Assembly (NCBI GenBank): GCA_000702245.1
Contig: JNKY01000010.1
Location: 124,001-188,000 of the forward strand
Reading direction: 5' to 3'
DNA length: 64,000 nt
Origin: Lachnospiraceae bacterium C6A11
Lineage (GTDB): Bacteria; Bacillota; Clostridia; Lachnospirales; Lachnospiraceae
Shown: in pieces, positions 9,228-18,573 of the stretch
Numbering within the stretch: the stretch's first letter is position 1
Layout of the letters: every line of letters starts with the position of its first letter
Program-made: the position numbers and the translations under genes
Notes under the pieces: generated by a model
The model's database searches: none
Seen by the model: only the letters and a program-made list of their open reading frames with translations
What the model was told of the DNA's origin: nothing

Positions 9228-9287
9228 AACAGGAGGGTACTTCACGCAGATTGCTCGCACGTTTGTGAAGTATCCTCCTGTTTTTTT
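9228..9287 (+). terminator. Long-stem terminator with loop motif TTGCTCGCAC
   Basis: An 18-bp stem (9228-9245 with 9265-9282, one G-U pair) and a 19-nt loop are followed by a T-run. It ends the two-component operon. The loop contains TTGCTCGCAC, which also occurs in the loop of the hairpin at 12538-12600. Confidence 0.9.
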
Positions 9288-9397
9288 GTGTGAGGAAATT
9301 AAAAAACAGTTAAAGATTAGGCAAAGATTTAAAAAGCAGGATGTAATATATTAATCTCAACAGGAACACATTAGATCTGCACGAAAGGACGGAGCAT

Positions 9398-10162
9398 ATG
9401 GAAAATAAGGAAGTTATCATAAAAACAGACAAGCTCTCCAAGAGCTTCTCGGTAGGCGGTAAGCAGCAGCATATAATAAAGAATCTGGACATGGAGATAT
9501 ATAAAGGTGATTTCACAGTGATCATGGGCTCTTCAGGAGCAGGTAAATCAACTCTCCTCTATGCACTTTCGGGAATGGATAAGCCGAGCCTCGGTAAGAT
9601 TGATTACTGCGGCGAGGATATAACGAAGATGAACGATGATCAGCTGGCCGTATTTAGAAGGAAGCATTGTGGATTCGTATTTCAGCAGATTCATCTGGTA
9701 GACAGCATGAGCATCATGGACAATGCAATTTCGACAGGAATGCTCACGGGACAGAAGCAGAAGGACTTGAAGAAGAAGGCCGGCAAGCTGTTCGACAGAG
9801 TGGGAATAGGCGAGGAGCTGACAGAGAAGTTCCCTTCGCAGCTTTCCGGAGGTGAAGCACAGAGGGCGGCCATGGTAAGGGCGGTAATAAATGATCCGGA
9901 TGTTGTATTTGCGGATGAACCGACCGGCGCGCTGAACTCCGCTGGTGTGAAAGCAGTTCTGGACGTGCTGACGGACATAAACAACAGCGGTCAGTCTGTG
10001 GTGATGGTAACTCACGACATCAAGTCTGCAAGGCGCGCAAACAGGATCATCTACCTGCAGGACGGTGGTATCATGGGTGAGTGCCACCTTGGAAAATACG
10101 TCAGCGGAAACAAAGAGAGACACGAGAAACTCAGAAGATTTCTGGAGGAAATGGGATGGTAA
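9398..10162 (+). CDS. ABC transporter ATP-binding protein (MacB/BceA-like)
   Basis: The protein is 254 aa. It has Walker A GSSGAGKST near residue 48, a Q-loop in FVFQQ, signature LSGGEAQRAA near 149, Walker B VVFADEPTGAL near 170, and the switch His in VTHD. The ADEPTGAL form is typical of the MacB/LolD/BceA exporter group, which powers lipoprotein or peptide-antibiotic handling rather than import. It overlaps the permease gene by 7 nt. An array of related systems pairs such transporters with the kind of two-component system lying upstream. Confidence 0.9.
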   Translation: MENKEVIIKTDKLSKSFSVGGKQQHIIKNLDMEIYKGDFTVIMGSSGAGKSTLLYALSGMDKPSLGKIDYCGEDITKMNDDQLAVFRRKHCGFVFQQIHLVDSMSIMDNAISTGMLTGQKQKDLKKKAGKLFDRVGIGEELTEKFPSQLSGGEAQRAAMVRAVINDPDVVFADEPTGALNSAGVKAVLDVLTDINNSGQSVVMVTHDIKSARRANRIIYLQDGGIMGECHLGKYVSGNKERHEKLRRFLEEMGW

Positions 10163-12525
10163 AGTTAGTTAGATCACATCTGCATAAGGATAAGAATCTG
10201 CTTTTTGTATTCTTTCTGATCATAACGCTTTCGACACTGCTTCTTCACGCCGGCTTCTTTGTGGGAGATTACCCGAAGCTTTACGATGAGAAGAGTGAGG
10301 AACTCGGAAAAGTTGATGCGTACATTCATATCTATGGAAATATGGATATGAGCGTAGACGAATATATAAAGGAAGAGGACTGTGTTGAAGCATATTCAGT
10401 AAGTGATATCATCATGCCAACGGAGGGCAGCTTCACAAACAGTAAGAATGACAAGGTTCAGGATTTCGAGGGAAGATCCTTCTTCCAGAAATATGGTGAT
10501 TATGGTATAACCAAGGGCTTCAACTTTGTTGAGAGAGATGACAGCGTAGAAGGCGAAAAGATTTACATGAATATGTATTCGGCGTACGCTAACAAGATCT
10601 GCGTTGGTGATAAGGTGTATTTTGACCTTAAGGAGCTTGGAACTTACGAGTTTACGATTGCCGGTCTCTACGAGGATCTTGCAAACGGCTACAACTTCAC
10701 CTTCTATTCCTTTATGGTTGAAGAGGATTTCTTCAATATGCTGAAGGCAAAGTCTGATGAGATCACTGAGAAGGGTACGCAGATAAGCAGCGACAGGATA
10801 GCTTATGTACGCTTTAAGGATGGTATGAATCCTGAAGCCAGTGTAAAGGCTATCACGGATAATCTTATAAATAATGGACACCAGGTGACAGGCTTCCTTC
10901 ATGCACTTTTCAAGACCTCATATACAGGCCTTGTTAAGATATTATCGGCTTTCATGACTGTATTTTCAGTGCTGATAATCGCAATATGCCTGGTGATGAT
11001 CATATTTACGATCAATAACAATATCAAGAGAGATATTAGAAATATAGGTGCTCTCAGGGCTGTCGGTCATACCACGAGACAGATCAGAATGTCTATGATG
11101 CTGGAATATCTGGTGGTGGGAGCAGTTGGTACGCTGGCCGGAATCGGGCTTTCATATTTGATTTATCCGGTGCTTGAGTACGGACTTATCCGCCAGCTTT
11201 CGGGAATGATCTGGGTTAAGAAGTTCTGCGTGGGACATTTCATCATAGTACTTGGAAGCGTTCTTGCGGTAATCGTGATAGCTACATTTGTTGCTACATC
11301 GAAGCTGAAGGAGCTTCATCCGGCAACGGCTCTTCGTTTCGGCGTTGAGTCAAACAGCTTCAAGAAGAATCACCTTCCGCTGGCGAAGACCAGAGGCAGG
11401 CTGAATACCCTCCTTGCAGCGAAGAGCACACTTCAGAATATGGGTCAGAACCTGATCATCGGTGGCATCCTGATAGCGGTTGCTTTCGTAACGATGTTCT
11501 CGGGCGTGCTTCTATACAATACGAGAGTTGATATCAGTGCATTTCAGAGGATACTTCAGGGCGATGTTCCGGATGCGTATATAACGATTAAAGCGGAGAA
11601 CGACGAAGACCTTGAGACAGTAACGCAGATGATCAACGATATCCCGGGTGTTTCACAGACCTACGTTCTTCAGTTTGACAATACAAATATCGGCGACAAC
11701 GACGTCATATTCTTCTATGTAACACATCCTGAATACGTTGACTGCGGAGTTTACGAAGGCAAGATGGCCCGCGAGGATAACGAGGCGGTTATCGGTAAGA
11801 TCCTTGCTGACAAGCTTGGTGTTAAGATCGGTGATGAGATAGTTGTTGAGAGAGGAAAGAACAAGGCAACCTTTGTTATAACAGGCTATCAGCAGGCTGT
11901 TTACGGACTCGGCGAAAGAGTGTATGTGACCTATGAAGGTGCCAAGAAGCTGGATATAAAGGTGGCTCAGACAGACCTCAGAGTAAGACTTGAAGATCCA
12001 AGCTCAGCTAAGGTTGATGAAGTGCTTGCACAGGCTAAGGAGCTTCTCGGAAGCAGATGTCTTAGTACAGAGAACTATTACAAATACCAGAGAAGCGAAG
12101 ATAATATGCCTGTTTACGCAGTTAAAATGATAGTACTTCTGCTCATCATCCTGAATTTGCTTATCATATATCTGGTCATCAGACTGCTTCTGAAGACTGT
12201 ATTTATCAAGAAGGAGAGAGAGTTCGGAATCAAGAAGGCAGTAGGCTTTACAAATACGCAGCTTCGTCTGCAGCTCACGCTTTCGCTTCTGCCGGCAAGC
12301 ATCATATCGACAATCATCGGAGCGCTTATCGGATATCTGCTCTTTAATCCGGTCATCGCACTGATCTTCTCCGGCTACGGTGTTGAAAAGGTTGACCTTC
12401 TCGTATACGCACCACTGATGCTCGTGACTGTAGTTGCGGTAAATATCGTAATGTTCGCCCTGACCTACATCATGTCCGGACGCATGAAGAAAGTTTCCGC
12501 ATATAACTTGATACAGGAAGGTTAA
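10156..12525 (+). CDS. ABC transporter permease, FtsX/MacB type, two FtsX units
   Basis: The 789-aa membrane protein starts at ATG 10156, with GGAGGAAATGGG just upstream. Helix 1 is near residues 15-35. A large extracellular domain (about 40-260) and a three-helix FtsX unit (about 265-400; motif IGALRAVGHTTRQI) follow. The second half repeats the pattern with a helix near 455, another outer domain and an FtsX unit (about 670-785; motif FGIKKAVGFTNTQL). Two FtsX units in one chain fit antimicrobial-peptide detoxification or lipoprotein-export permeases. I infer envelope stress or peptide resistance. Confidence 0.85.
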   Translation: MVKLVRSHLHKDKNLLFVFFLIITLSTLLLHAGFFVGDYPKLYDEKSEELGKVDAYIHIYGNMDMSVDEYIKEEDCVEAYSVSDIIMPTEGSFTNSKNDKVQDFEGRSFFQKYGDYGITKGFNFVERDDSVEGEKIYMNMYSAYANKICVGDKVYFDLKELGTYEFTIAGLYEDLANGYNFTFYSFMVEEDFFNMLKAKSDEITEKGTQISSDRIAYVRFKDGMNPEASVKAITDNLINNGHQVTGFLHALFKTSYTGLVKILSAFMTVFSVLIIAICLVMIIFTINNNIKRDIRNIGALRAVGHTTRQIRMSMMLEYLVVGAVGTLAGIGLSYLIYPVLEYGLIRQLSGMIWVKKFCVGHFIIVLGSVLAVIVIATFVATSKLKELHPATALRFGVESNSFKKNHLPLAKTRGRLNTLLAAKSTLQNMGQNLIIGGILIAVAFVTMFSGVLLYNTRVDISAFQRILQGDVPDAYITIKAENDEDLETVTQMINDIPGVSQTYVLQFDNTNIGDNDVIFFYVTHPEYVDCGVYEGKMAREDNEAVIGKILADKLGVKIGDEIVVERGKNKATFVITGYQQAVYGLGERVYVTYEGAKKLDIKVAQTDLRVRLEDPSSAKVDEVLAQAKELLGSRCLSTENYYKYQRSEDNMPVYAVKMIVLLLIILNLLIIYLVIRLLLKTVFIKKEREFGIKKAVGFTNTQLRLQLTLSLLPASIISTIIGALIGYLLFNPVIALIFSGYGVEKVDLLVYAPLMLVTVVAVNIVMFALTYIMSGRMKKVSAYNLIQEG

Positions 12526-12537
12526 TATGTAGAGAAA

Positions 12538-12600
12538 AGCAGGTTAGTGCAGAATTAATATTGCGCAATTTGCTCGCACATTAATGATGCACAACCTGCT
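12538..12600. terminator. Bidirectional hairpin between the permease and purC
   Basis: A long interrupted stem (AGCAGGTT, GTGCA and ATTAAT blocks paired with their complements) encloses a loop of about 20 nt containing TTTGCTCGCAC. It serves convergent genes. The loop motif is shared with 9228-9287. Confidence 0.75.
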
Positions 12601-12605
12601 GTCTA

Positions 12606-13490
12606 TTACAGATCCTTACCTGTTAACATCTTATAAGCCTGCAGATATTTCTCAATCGTCTTGTCAACGATATTCTGTGGAAGGAACCAGTTCTCAGGCT
12701 CTTCCTTATTCTCGTCAGACTTCAGCCAGTCACGAGCAAACTGCTTATCGAAAGAAGGCTGGCCGTGACCCGGCTCATAGCCCTCAGCAGGCCAGAAACG
12801 TGAGCTGTCAGGAGTAAGCATCTCGTCGCCGAGTACTATATTTCCTTCTTCATCAAGACCAAACTCAAACTTTGTATCAGCAATGATGATACCCTTTGTA
12901 AGAGCGTAGTCAGCGCATTTCTTGTAAAGTGCGATAGTATAATCGCGAAGCTTCTCAGCGTACTCGAGACCCTTGCCAGGGAACTGCTTCTCGAGAACAT
13001 CTATACTCTGCTCAAATGAGATATTTTCGTCATGATCGCCGATCTCAGCCTTTGTTGAAGGTGTGTAGATTGGCTCAGGGAGCTTGTCCGACTCGATCAG
13101 ACCTTCCGGAAGAGTGATACCGCAAACTGTACCATTCTTCTGGTAGCTTGCCCAGCCGCTTCCTGTGATATAACCACGAACGATGCACTCGATAGGAAGC
13201 ATAGTGAGCTTTCTTACCATCATGCTGTTGCCGTCGAACTCAGGCTTTCTGAAGAACTCAGGCATCTCGTTAACGTCTGTTGTGATCATATGGTTAGGAA
13301 GGATATCCTCTGTCATCTCAAACCAGAATCTTGACATCTGTGTAAGGACTGTACCCTTCTTAACGATTTTATTCTTAAGGATAACGTCGTAGCAGCTGAT
13401 CCTGTCAGTTGCAACCATGATAAGGCTGTCACCGTTATCGTAGATCTCGCGAACCTTGCCTTCCTTGAAAGGCTTCATCTCATTTGACAT
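12606..13490 (-). CDS. purC: SAICAR synthetase
   Basis: This 294-aa enzyme condenses CAIR with aspartate, using ATP, in purine synthesis. Family marks are the N-terminal KGKVREIY-like stretch (EGKVREIYD), ATDRISCYDV near residue 28, ECIVRGYITGSGW near 103, and IIADTKFEFG with GDEMLTPDSSR near 200-230. The length fits the longer SAICAR synthetase form. The start is supported by GGAGG upstream on the minus strand. It stands alone rather than in a pur operon; purE is 26 kb away on the other strand. Confidence 0.95.
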   Translation of the reverse strand: MSNEMKPFKEGKVREIYDNGDSLIMVATDRISCYDVILKNKIVKKGTVLTQMSRFWFEMTEDILPNHMITTDVNEMPEFFRKPEFDGNSMMVRKLTMLPIECIVRGYITGSGWASYQKNGTVCGITLPEGLIESDKLPEPIYTPSTKAEIGDHDENISFEQSIDVLEKQFPGKGLEYAEKLRDYTIALYKKCADYALTKGIIIADTKFEFGLDEEGNIVLGDEMLTPDSSRFWPAEGYEPGHGQPSFDKQFARDWLKSDENKEEPENWFLPQNIVDKTIEKYLQAYKMLTGKDL

Positions 13491-13611
13491 TTTTTATTCC
13501 TCCGTGTGTTTTGTGAATATATGACGCATATAGAATAGTGTATTTATTATTAAAAATCAAGCAAATATTAGTACTGCTTTAAATAGTATACATATTTTTA
13601 CTTAAGCGGCA

Positions 13612-15105
13612 CTATGGCAGGAAGTTAAGATCCTCGGAAAGTATCTCGGTCGTTCCCTTGATATGCATCTTGGTCAGTGTGAAGGTGAAGGTTGAGCCCT
13701 CGCCCTCGGTACTGATAACGTCGATATTTTCGTGGTGGGCCTTGATGATCTCCTTGGTGATAGCAAGTCCGAGACCGGTTCCCTGCTTATCCTTGCCTCT
13801 TGACTGGTCGCCCTTGTAGAATCGGTCGAAGATCCTCTTCTGGGTTTCCTCGTCCATTCCGATACCTTCGTCCTTAACAGAAACAAATATCTTATCTTTC
13901 TTGTCGGTAAGTGTAACAGTTATCTTCTTGCCCGAAGGTGTGAACTTGATCGCGTTGTCGATCAGGTTGTAGATAACCTGCTGAATCTTGGTCTTGTCAG
14001 CGGTTACAAGTGTATTTTCCACGTGATTATATAAGTAGATAGCGATATTCTTCTCGATACACTTCATCTCGAAGGTGTTGAGGGTCGGCTTGATGATCTC
14101 GATAAGGTCGAAATCCTTCAGCTTGAGATATGGTCCGTATTCCTCAAGTTTGTTGAGATCCAGAAGGCCGGTAGTAAGTCTGGTGAGTCGCTGCGTCTCG
14201 TTCAGGATGATATCGAGGTAGCGGTCCTGCTTATCAACAGGAATCGTGCCGTCCTTGATGGCCTCGACATAACCCTTGATCGATGTAAGCGGAGAGCGGA
14301 AGTCGTGGGAAATATTGGAAATAAAGTCACGCCTGTACTGCTCAAGCTTCGACAGCTCGTCAGCCATGTATTCCATGGAAACTGCCAGCTGGCCAACCTC
14401 ATCCTGAGATTTGATCTCGGTCTTTACATTGAAGTTACCCTTCGAATACTCCTGTGCAACTGAAGAGAGCTTCTTAACAGGTGACAGGACCTTCTTGGAG
14501 ATGATCTGTATGAAGATGAAAGAAATAATGATGATAACGAGGCAAGGAAGATAAACGATACTGAAGGTTCGCCTAAGTATGGTTTTTATCTTGGTTGCCG
14601 GTGAATGCATGATAAGGGCACCGATAAAAGACGATTCCTCAACAGTCTTTCCGTCGGCAGAATACTTATTGATGGTAAGAGGGATGTTGATGGAAACCAT
14701 ATCGCTTTTGTAGATGCCGTTAAAGGTGCCGGTATCGGTGTGTTTTTTGTTGATAACGTAAGCACCGTCTATGCCAAATATATTTGCAGGAAGATCTGAT
14801 CTGAGACTACTCTGTGATGCTGATATGATCTGTCCGGAATTGCTGACATACCATATGTCGGCATTAAGGACCTCTGCGTAGTATGTGAAGAGCGTAGAAA
14901 GCTCCGCAGCGTCAAAGGTTCCCGCTACGTAAGAGTCGAGTGTCTGAGAAGCAATAAGCTGTGCCTCGTTTGTAAGTGTGTCTTCCTTTTCCTGCGTCAG
15001 AGCGCTTTTCGACGCGAAGGTCGTATATGCGATGATGATAGCGAAGGACGCGATGAGTGTAAAAAGGAAGGCCAGGTAGATCCTGTCAAATATGGAATGC
15101 TGCAT
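13612..15105 (-). CDS. Sensor histidine kinase (PhoR/ResE-like)
   Basis: The protein is 497 aa. Helix 1 is at residues about 10-30, an extracellular sensor domain spans about 31-180, and helix 2 is near 185-207. HAMP (SPVKKLSSVAQEYSKG) follows, then the phospho-acceptor motif FISNISHDFRSPL near residue 265 and ATPase boxes NLIDNAIKFTP, DEGIGMDEE and GTGLGLAI. It lies immediately downstream of its response regulator with no gap. The signal is unknown; the architecture resembles cell-envelope or phosphate sensors. Confidence 0.9.
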   Translation of the reverse strand: MQHSIFDRIYLAFLFTLIASFAIIIAYTTFASKSALTQEKEDTLTNEAQLIASQTLDSYVAGTFDAAELSTLFTYYAEVLNADIWYVSNSGQIISASQSSLRSDLPANIFGIDGAYVINKKHTDTGTFNGIYKSDMVSINIPLTINKYSADGKTVEESSFIGALIMHSPATKIKTILRRTFSIVYLPCLVIIIISFIFIQIISKKVLSPVKKLSSVAQEYSKGNFNVKTEIKSQDEVGQLAVSMEYMADELSKLEQYRRDFISNISHDFRSPLTSIKGYVEAIKDGTIPVDKQDRYLDIILNETQRLTRLTTGLLDLNKLEEYGPYLKLKDFDLIEIIKPTLNTFEMKCIEKNIAIYLYNHVENTLVTADKTKIQQVIYNLIDNAIKFTPSGKKITVTLTDKKDKIFVSVKDEGIGMDEETQKRIFDRFYKGDQSRGKDKQGTGLGLAITKEIIKAHHENIDVISTEGEGSTFTFTLTKMHIKGTTEILSEDLNFLP

Positions 15106-15840
15106 TTATCTCACCTCGAATTTGTATCCGATACGCCAAACAGTTGCGATAGTCCAGTTATATTTATCCGAAAGCTTCTCGCGGAGACGCTTTACGTGAA
15201 CGTCGACAGTTCTTGTGTCACCCATGAATTCGTAGCCCCAGAGCTGATTGAGGAGCTGCTCACGTGTAAATACCTGGTTAGGGCGGCTTGCCATGAAGTA
15301 GAGAAGTTCGAGCTCCTTCGGCGGCATCTCCACGTGCTGGCCTTCAAGGGTTACGGTGTAATGTGATATGTTCACGATGAGGTTGTCGTATTCGACGAAT
15401 TCACCGTCACGGTCATAGTTGACCTTGCCGATTGGCTTATCCTCATCGTCATCATCGTCATCCGGAGTTGGAGCGGCAGAACGTCTGAGAACGGCGTTAA
15501 CTCTTGCCACAAGCTCGTTGGAATCAAATGGTTTCATGATATAATCGTCGGCACCCATCTTGAGGCCGAGAACCTTATCAAATACCTCGCCCTTAGCCGA
15601 GAGCATGATGATAGGTGTGTTCTGGGTCTTTCTGATCCTCTGGCAAACCTCGTAGCCGTCGATGCCCGGAAGCATCAGATCCAGCAGGATGAGGTTAGGC
15701 ATGAAGGTCTTGACCTTTATGAGGGCAGATTCGCCGTCATTTGCGATCTCTGTTTCAAAGCACTCCTTCATAAGATAGAGGGAGATAAGTTCTGCGATGT
15801 TTTCGTCGTCATCTACTATTAAAATACGCTGTTTTTTCAT
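15106..15840 (-). CDS. OmpR-family response regulator
   Basis: The protein is 244 aa. The start is the ATG at 15840, preceded by CAGGAGAAAACT. A further 25 in-frame codons upstream lack a ribosome site and run through a hairpin. The receiver domain has VDDDEN, acceptor Asp in LLDLMLPG and Lys in IMKPF. An Asp-rich linker (DDDDDDED near residue 128) precedes the winged-helix domain (KELELLYFMA, TRTVDVHVKRLREKL, WRIGYKFEV). It is co-transcribed with the kinase. Confidence 0.92.
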   Translation of the reverse strand: MKKQRILIVDDDENIAELISLYLMKECFETEIANDGESALIKVKTFMPNLILLDLMLPGIDGYEVCQRIRKTQNTPIIMLSAKGEVFDKVLGLKMGADDYIMKPFDSNELVARVNAVLRRSAAPTPDDDDDDEDKPIGKVNYDRDGEFVEYDNLIVNISHYTVTLEGQHVEMPPKELELLYFMASRPNQVFTREQLLNQLWGYEFMGDTRTVDVHVKRLREKLSDKYNWTIATVWRIGYKFEVR

Positions 15841-15869
15841 AGTTTTCTCCTGATTTATAAATCGTTCAC

Positions 15870-15913
15870 GATCCTCGCAAATACGCCTTCGTGAGCTTAT
15901 ATTTGCTCGGATC
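15870..15913 (-). other. Hairpin between mutS2 and the response regulator
   Basis: The arms GATCC/GCAAATA and TATTTGC/GGATC are separated by a 2x2 internal mismatch, with a 16-nt loop. On the minus strand it follows mutS2 and precedes the regulator's ribosome site. No T-run follows, so it may be a processing or weak termination site. Confidence 0.5.
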
Positions 15914-15922
15914 ATCTACTAA

Positions 15923-18319
15923 CTAAAAACTCACAATAGTGACTCCTGCATCTCCTTCTCCGAATTCTCCCAGGCGGAAGGATTTAACGTAGGAGAGGTG
16001 CCTTAGGTGGTCGTGGATTCCTTTACGCAGGGCTCCGGTGCCTTTGCCGTGAACAACTCGTACGGTTTCAGCGTGGGAGAGCATTGCATCATCAAGGAAT
16101 TTGTCAAGCTCTGCTATGGCTTCGTCTACGGTCTTGCCGAGAACGTTAAGTTCAGGTTTAAAGCTGTAGGCCTTGCCGAAGCCGCCTGCTCCGGTTCTCT
16201 TCTGGCTGACTGCCGAAAGATTCTTTACAGTGGAGCGTGTGCTCTTATCTTCAACGATAAGAAGGTCGCTGATAGGAAGTCTTGAACTGAGGATTCCCAT
16301 GCCGACGAGGGCTGTGCCGCTGCTGTCCGGAAGCTCTAAGATGTGTCCTTCCGTGTCAAGGCTAAGCACCTTGACTGTATCGCCGATATGGAAGTCGCCG
16401 GCCTTGTGACCGGAGGTCTGGGCCTTCTTCTCGGCCTTCCTTGATTCAAGTGACTCGGCCTTCTGACGCAGGTTCCTGCGGCGTTCCTCCATCTTTTTCG
16501 GATCGGCGGAGGTCGGGTTCTTCAGCCACTTATTGTAATCGCGGATGGCCTCATCAGCCTCTTCCTTGGCATTTTCAAGTATTTCCTTCGCTTCGGCGCG
16601 GGCCTTCTCAAGTATTCTTGCCCTTTCATCGCCGGAAGCTTTTTCCTTATCGCTTATGCGTTTCTTTAATTCTTCAATCTCGCGGCGGCTCTTAGCTATC
16701 TCTTCCTTGTCAGCCTCGGCCTCGCGTTTTGCTTTATCAAGATCGGCTATCAGCTCCTCCACATTTACTGCATCGCTGTCTATGCCATTCTTCGCTGTAT
16801 CGATGATCTCTTCCGGAAGCCCGAGCTTCTTGGAGATAGCGAAGGCGTTTGACTTGCCCGGAACGCCCATAAGCAGCTTATAGGTCGGTCTGAGGGTTGC
16901 AATATCGAACTCGCAGGAAGCGTTTTCAACCCCTGGAGCAGCTATCGCGAAGCTCTTAAGCTCGCTGTAATGCGTTGTGGCCATGACCGTTGCGCCTCTG
17001 TCCTTAAGGTGGGAGAGTATGGCTGTCGCAAGTGCGGCGCCTTCAACCGGATCGGTACCTCCGCCCGGCTCATCGAAGAGGCAGAGCGAGCGTTCGTCCG
17101 CATGCTTAACTATATAAACTATATTACTCATGTGCGAAGAAAAGGTTGATAGGTTCTGCTCTATACTCTGTTCATCGCCAATATCTGCAAATATATCATT
17201 GTAAATAGAAATGACTGTTCCGTACCTTGCCGGAATGTGAAGTCCGGACTGCGCCATAAGTGTGAGAAGTCCGAGAGTCTTCAGCGAAACGGTCTTGCCG
17301 CCCGTATTTGGACCTGTGATGATCAGCAGGGAGAAGTCTCCGCCGAGTCTGAGGTCGATCGGAACTGCGGTCTTTCTTTCAAGAAGAGGATGGATAGCGC
17401 CCTTAAGGTCGATACGTCCTTCTTCATTGAGAATAGGCTCTGAGCCGTTGTAGGTGCCTGCGAATCTGGCCCTTGCAAATATAAAATCCAGGTCGGTCAG
17501 AAGCTTCATGTCCTCGGTGAGCTCTTCAACGTGGACGCCGCAGCGTTCCGAGAGCTCCATCAGTATTCTTTCTATTTCGAGCTTCTCTTCATTCTCAAGC
17601 TCTCTGATGTCGTTATTGAGGTTGACTATCTCCAGCGGCTCGATAAATACAGTCGAACCCGTCTGGGACTGATCGTGCAGCATTCCCGGGAACTTCGAAC
17701 GGTAAGCTGCTTTGACCGGTATACAGTAGCGGCCGCTTCTTGTTGTGATGATGGCCTCCTGCAGCATATCCCTGTTCGCCTCGGAATGAATGATCTTATC
17801 GAGCTTCTGTCTGATACGATTGTAGGATATTTCTATATTTTTTCTTATTTCTTTCAGCTTTCGTGAGGCATCGTCAGCAATCTCGTCAGCGGAAATGATA
17901 CATTTTCTGATCTCTGAGGAGAGGTCCGGTATAGGAATAAGCTCTTCAAAGAGACGTACAAGAGAGTCTCTTGTGATATCCTCATCATCAAGCTTTGAAT
18001 CCCCGTAGGACTTGACGTTTGCGACTGTTTCAAGGAGTGATGCTATTCCAAGGAGCTCTGAGGCCGAGAGCGGTGAACCTATCTGGAGCAGCTTGAAGGA
18101 TGCTCCGACATCAGTGAGGCCTGCAAAGGACACGCTGCCGTATTTTGAAAGTCTGAGGCAGGCGTCGCGGGTCTCCTCCTGAAGGACCTGTATTTTTGCC
18201 AGCTCCCTGTAAGGAGTCAGGCGCTCGCAGCGCTTCTTCGCCATCGGTGAAGCGGCGTACTCCTTCAGCATCGTTAGTATTTTGTCATATTCAAGTATTC
18301 TTAAAGTGTGTTTATTCAT
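15923..18319 (-). CDS. mutS2: MutS2 family ATPase/endonuclease
   Basis: The protein is 798 aa. N-terminal core and lever domains are followed by the ATPase with Walker A TGPNTGGKT near residue 337 and Walker B CLFDEPGGGTDP near 415. A long charged coiled coil (about 515-640), a KOW-like stretch and a C-terminal Smr domain (LGKTVDEAI, VVHGKGTGALRKG) complete the usual MutS2 order. MutS2 acts on recombination intermediates and, in Bacillus, on collided ribosomes. The Smr LDxR-type motif is altered to LNVLG. No strong ribosome site precedes the ATG. An AT-rich region of about 250 bp separates it from divergent cysK. Confidence 0.95.
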   Translation of the reverse strand: MNKHTLRILEYDKILTMLKEYAASPMAKKRCERLTPYRELAKIQVLQEETRDACLRLSKYGSVSFAGLTDVGASFKLLQIGSPLSASELLGIASLLETVANVKSYGDSKLDDEDITRDSLVRLFEELIPIPDLSSEIRKCIISADEIADDASRKLKEIRKNIEISYNRIRQKLDKIIHSEANRDMLQEAIITTRSGRYCIPVKAAYRSKFPGMLHDQSQTGSTVFIEPLEIVNLNNDIRELENEEKLEIERILMELSERCGVHVEELTEDMKLLTDLDFIFARARFAGTYNGSEPILNEEGRIDLKGAIHPLLERKTAVPIDLRLGGDFSLLIITGPNTGGKTVSLKTLGLLTLMAQSGLHIPARYGTVISIYNDIFADIGDEQSIEQNLSTFSSHMSNIVYIVKHADERSLCLFDEPGGGTDPVEGAALATAILSHLKDRGATVMATTHYSELKSFAIAAPGVENASCEFDIATLRPTYKLLMGVPGKSNAFAISKKLGLPEEIIDTAKNGIDSDAVNVEELIADLDKAKREAEADKEEIAKSRREIEELKKRISDKEKASGDERARILEKARAEAKEILENAKEEADEAIRDYNKWLKNPTSADPKKMEERRRNLRQKAESLESRKAEKKAQTSGHKAGDFHIGDTVKVLSLDTEGHILELPDSSGTALVGMGILSSRLPISDLLIVEDKSTRSTVKNLSAVSQKRTGAGGFGKAYSFKPELNVLGKTVDEAIAELDKFLDDAMLSHAETVRVVHGKGTGALRKGIHDHLRHLSYVKSFRLGEFGEGDAGVTIVSF

Positions 18320-18455
18320 GGTTTTCTGTACTTTTATTATTAATATTCTTTATTGTATGTCGGACCAACACGCATACACAGTTAATATACCATAATATTA
18401 TAGATTTTTCATTAGTTTTTCAGTATAATGAGGCTTATCGAGGGGGTATTTTTTA

Positions 18456-18476
18456 GTTATAGGAAAAAACTATAAC
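18456..18476. promoter_or_regulatory. MET-box-like palindrome upstream of cysK
   Basis: GTTATAG-N7-CTATAAC has 7-bp perfect arms and spacer gaaaaaa. It fits the TATAG-N7-CTATA pattern of LysR-type methionine/cysteine regulator boxes. The centre is 54 nt upstream of the cysK -10 hexamer. Confidence 0.7.
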
Positions 18477-18494
18477 AAGATAAAGTATTAAACG

Positions 18495-18525
18495 TTTACC
18501 CTGTTTCACGATAGTTGGTTATAAT
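18495..18525 (+). promoter_or_regulatory. Predicted cysK promoter
   Basis: TTTACC (18495-18500) and TATAAT (18520-18525) have a 19-nt spacer. The layout matches the promoters at 23104 and 30556. A perfect TAAACGTTTA palindrome (18489-18498) overlaps the -35. Confidence 0.65.
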
Positions 18526-18573
18526 CTAATTAATCGAAAGAAAAACAATATTTCAATATGGGAGGACAAAAAT

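Noticed and set aside
15841-15915. N-terminal extension of the response regulator
   Set aside because: The upstream codons pass through a hairpin and lack a ribosome site, while ATG 15840 has CAGGAG and fits receiver-domain starts.
18489-18498. TAAACGTTTA palindrome as a CcpA/LacI operator
   Set aside because: It is only 10 bp, does not match the full cre consensus, and overlaps the predicted cysK -35. It is kept as a note, not as a site.
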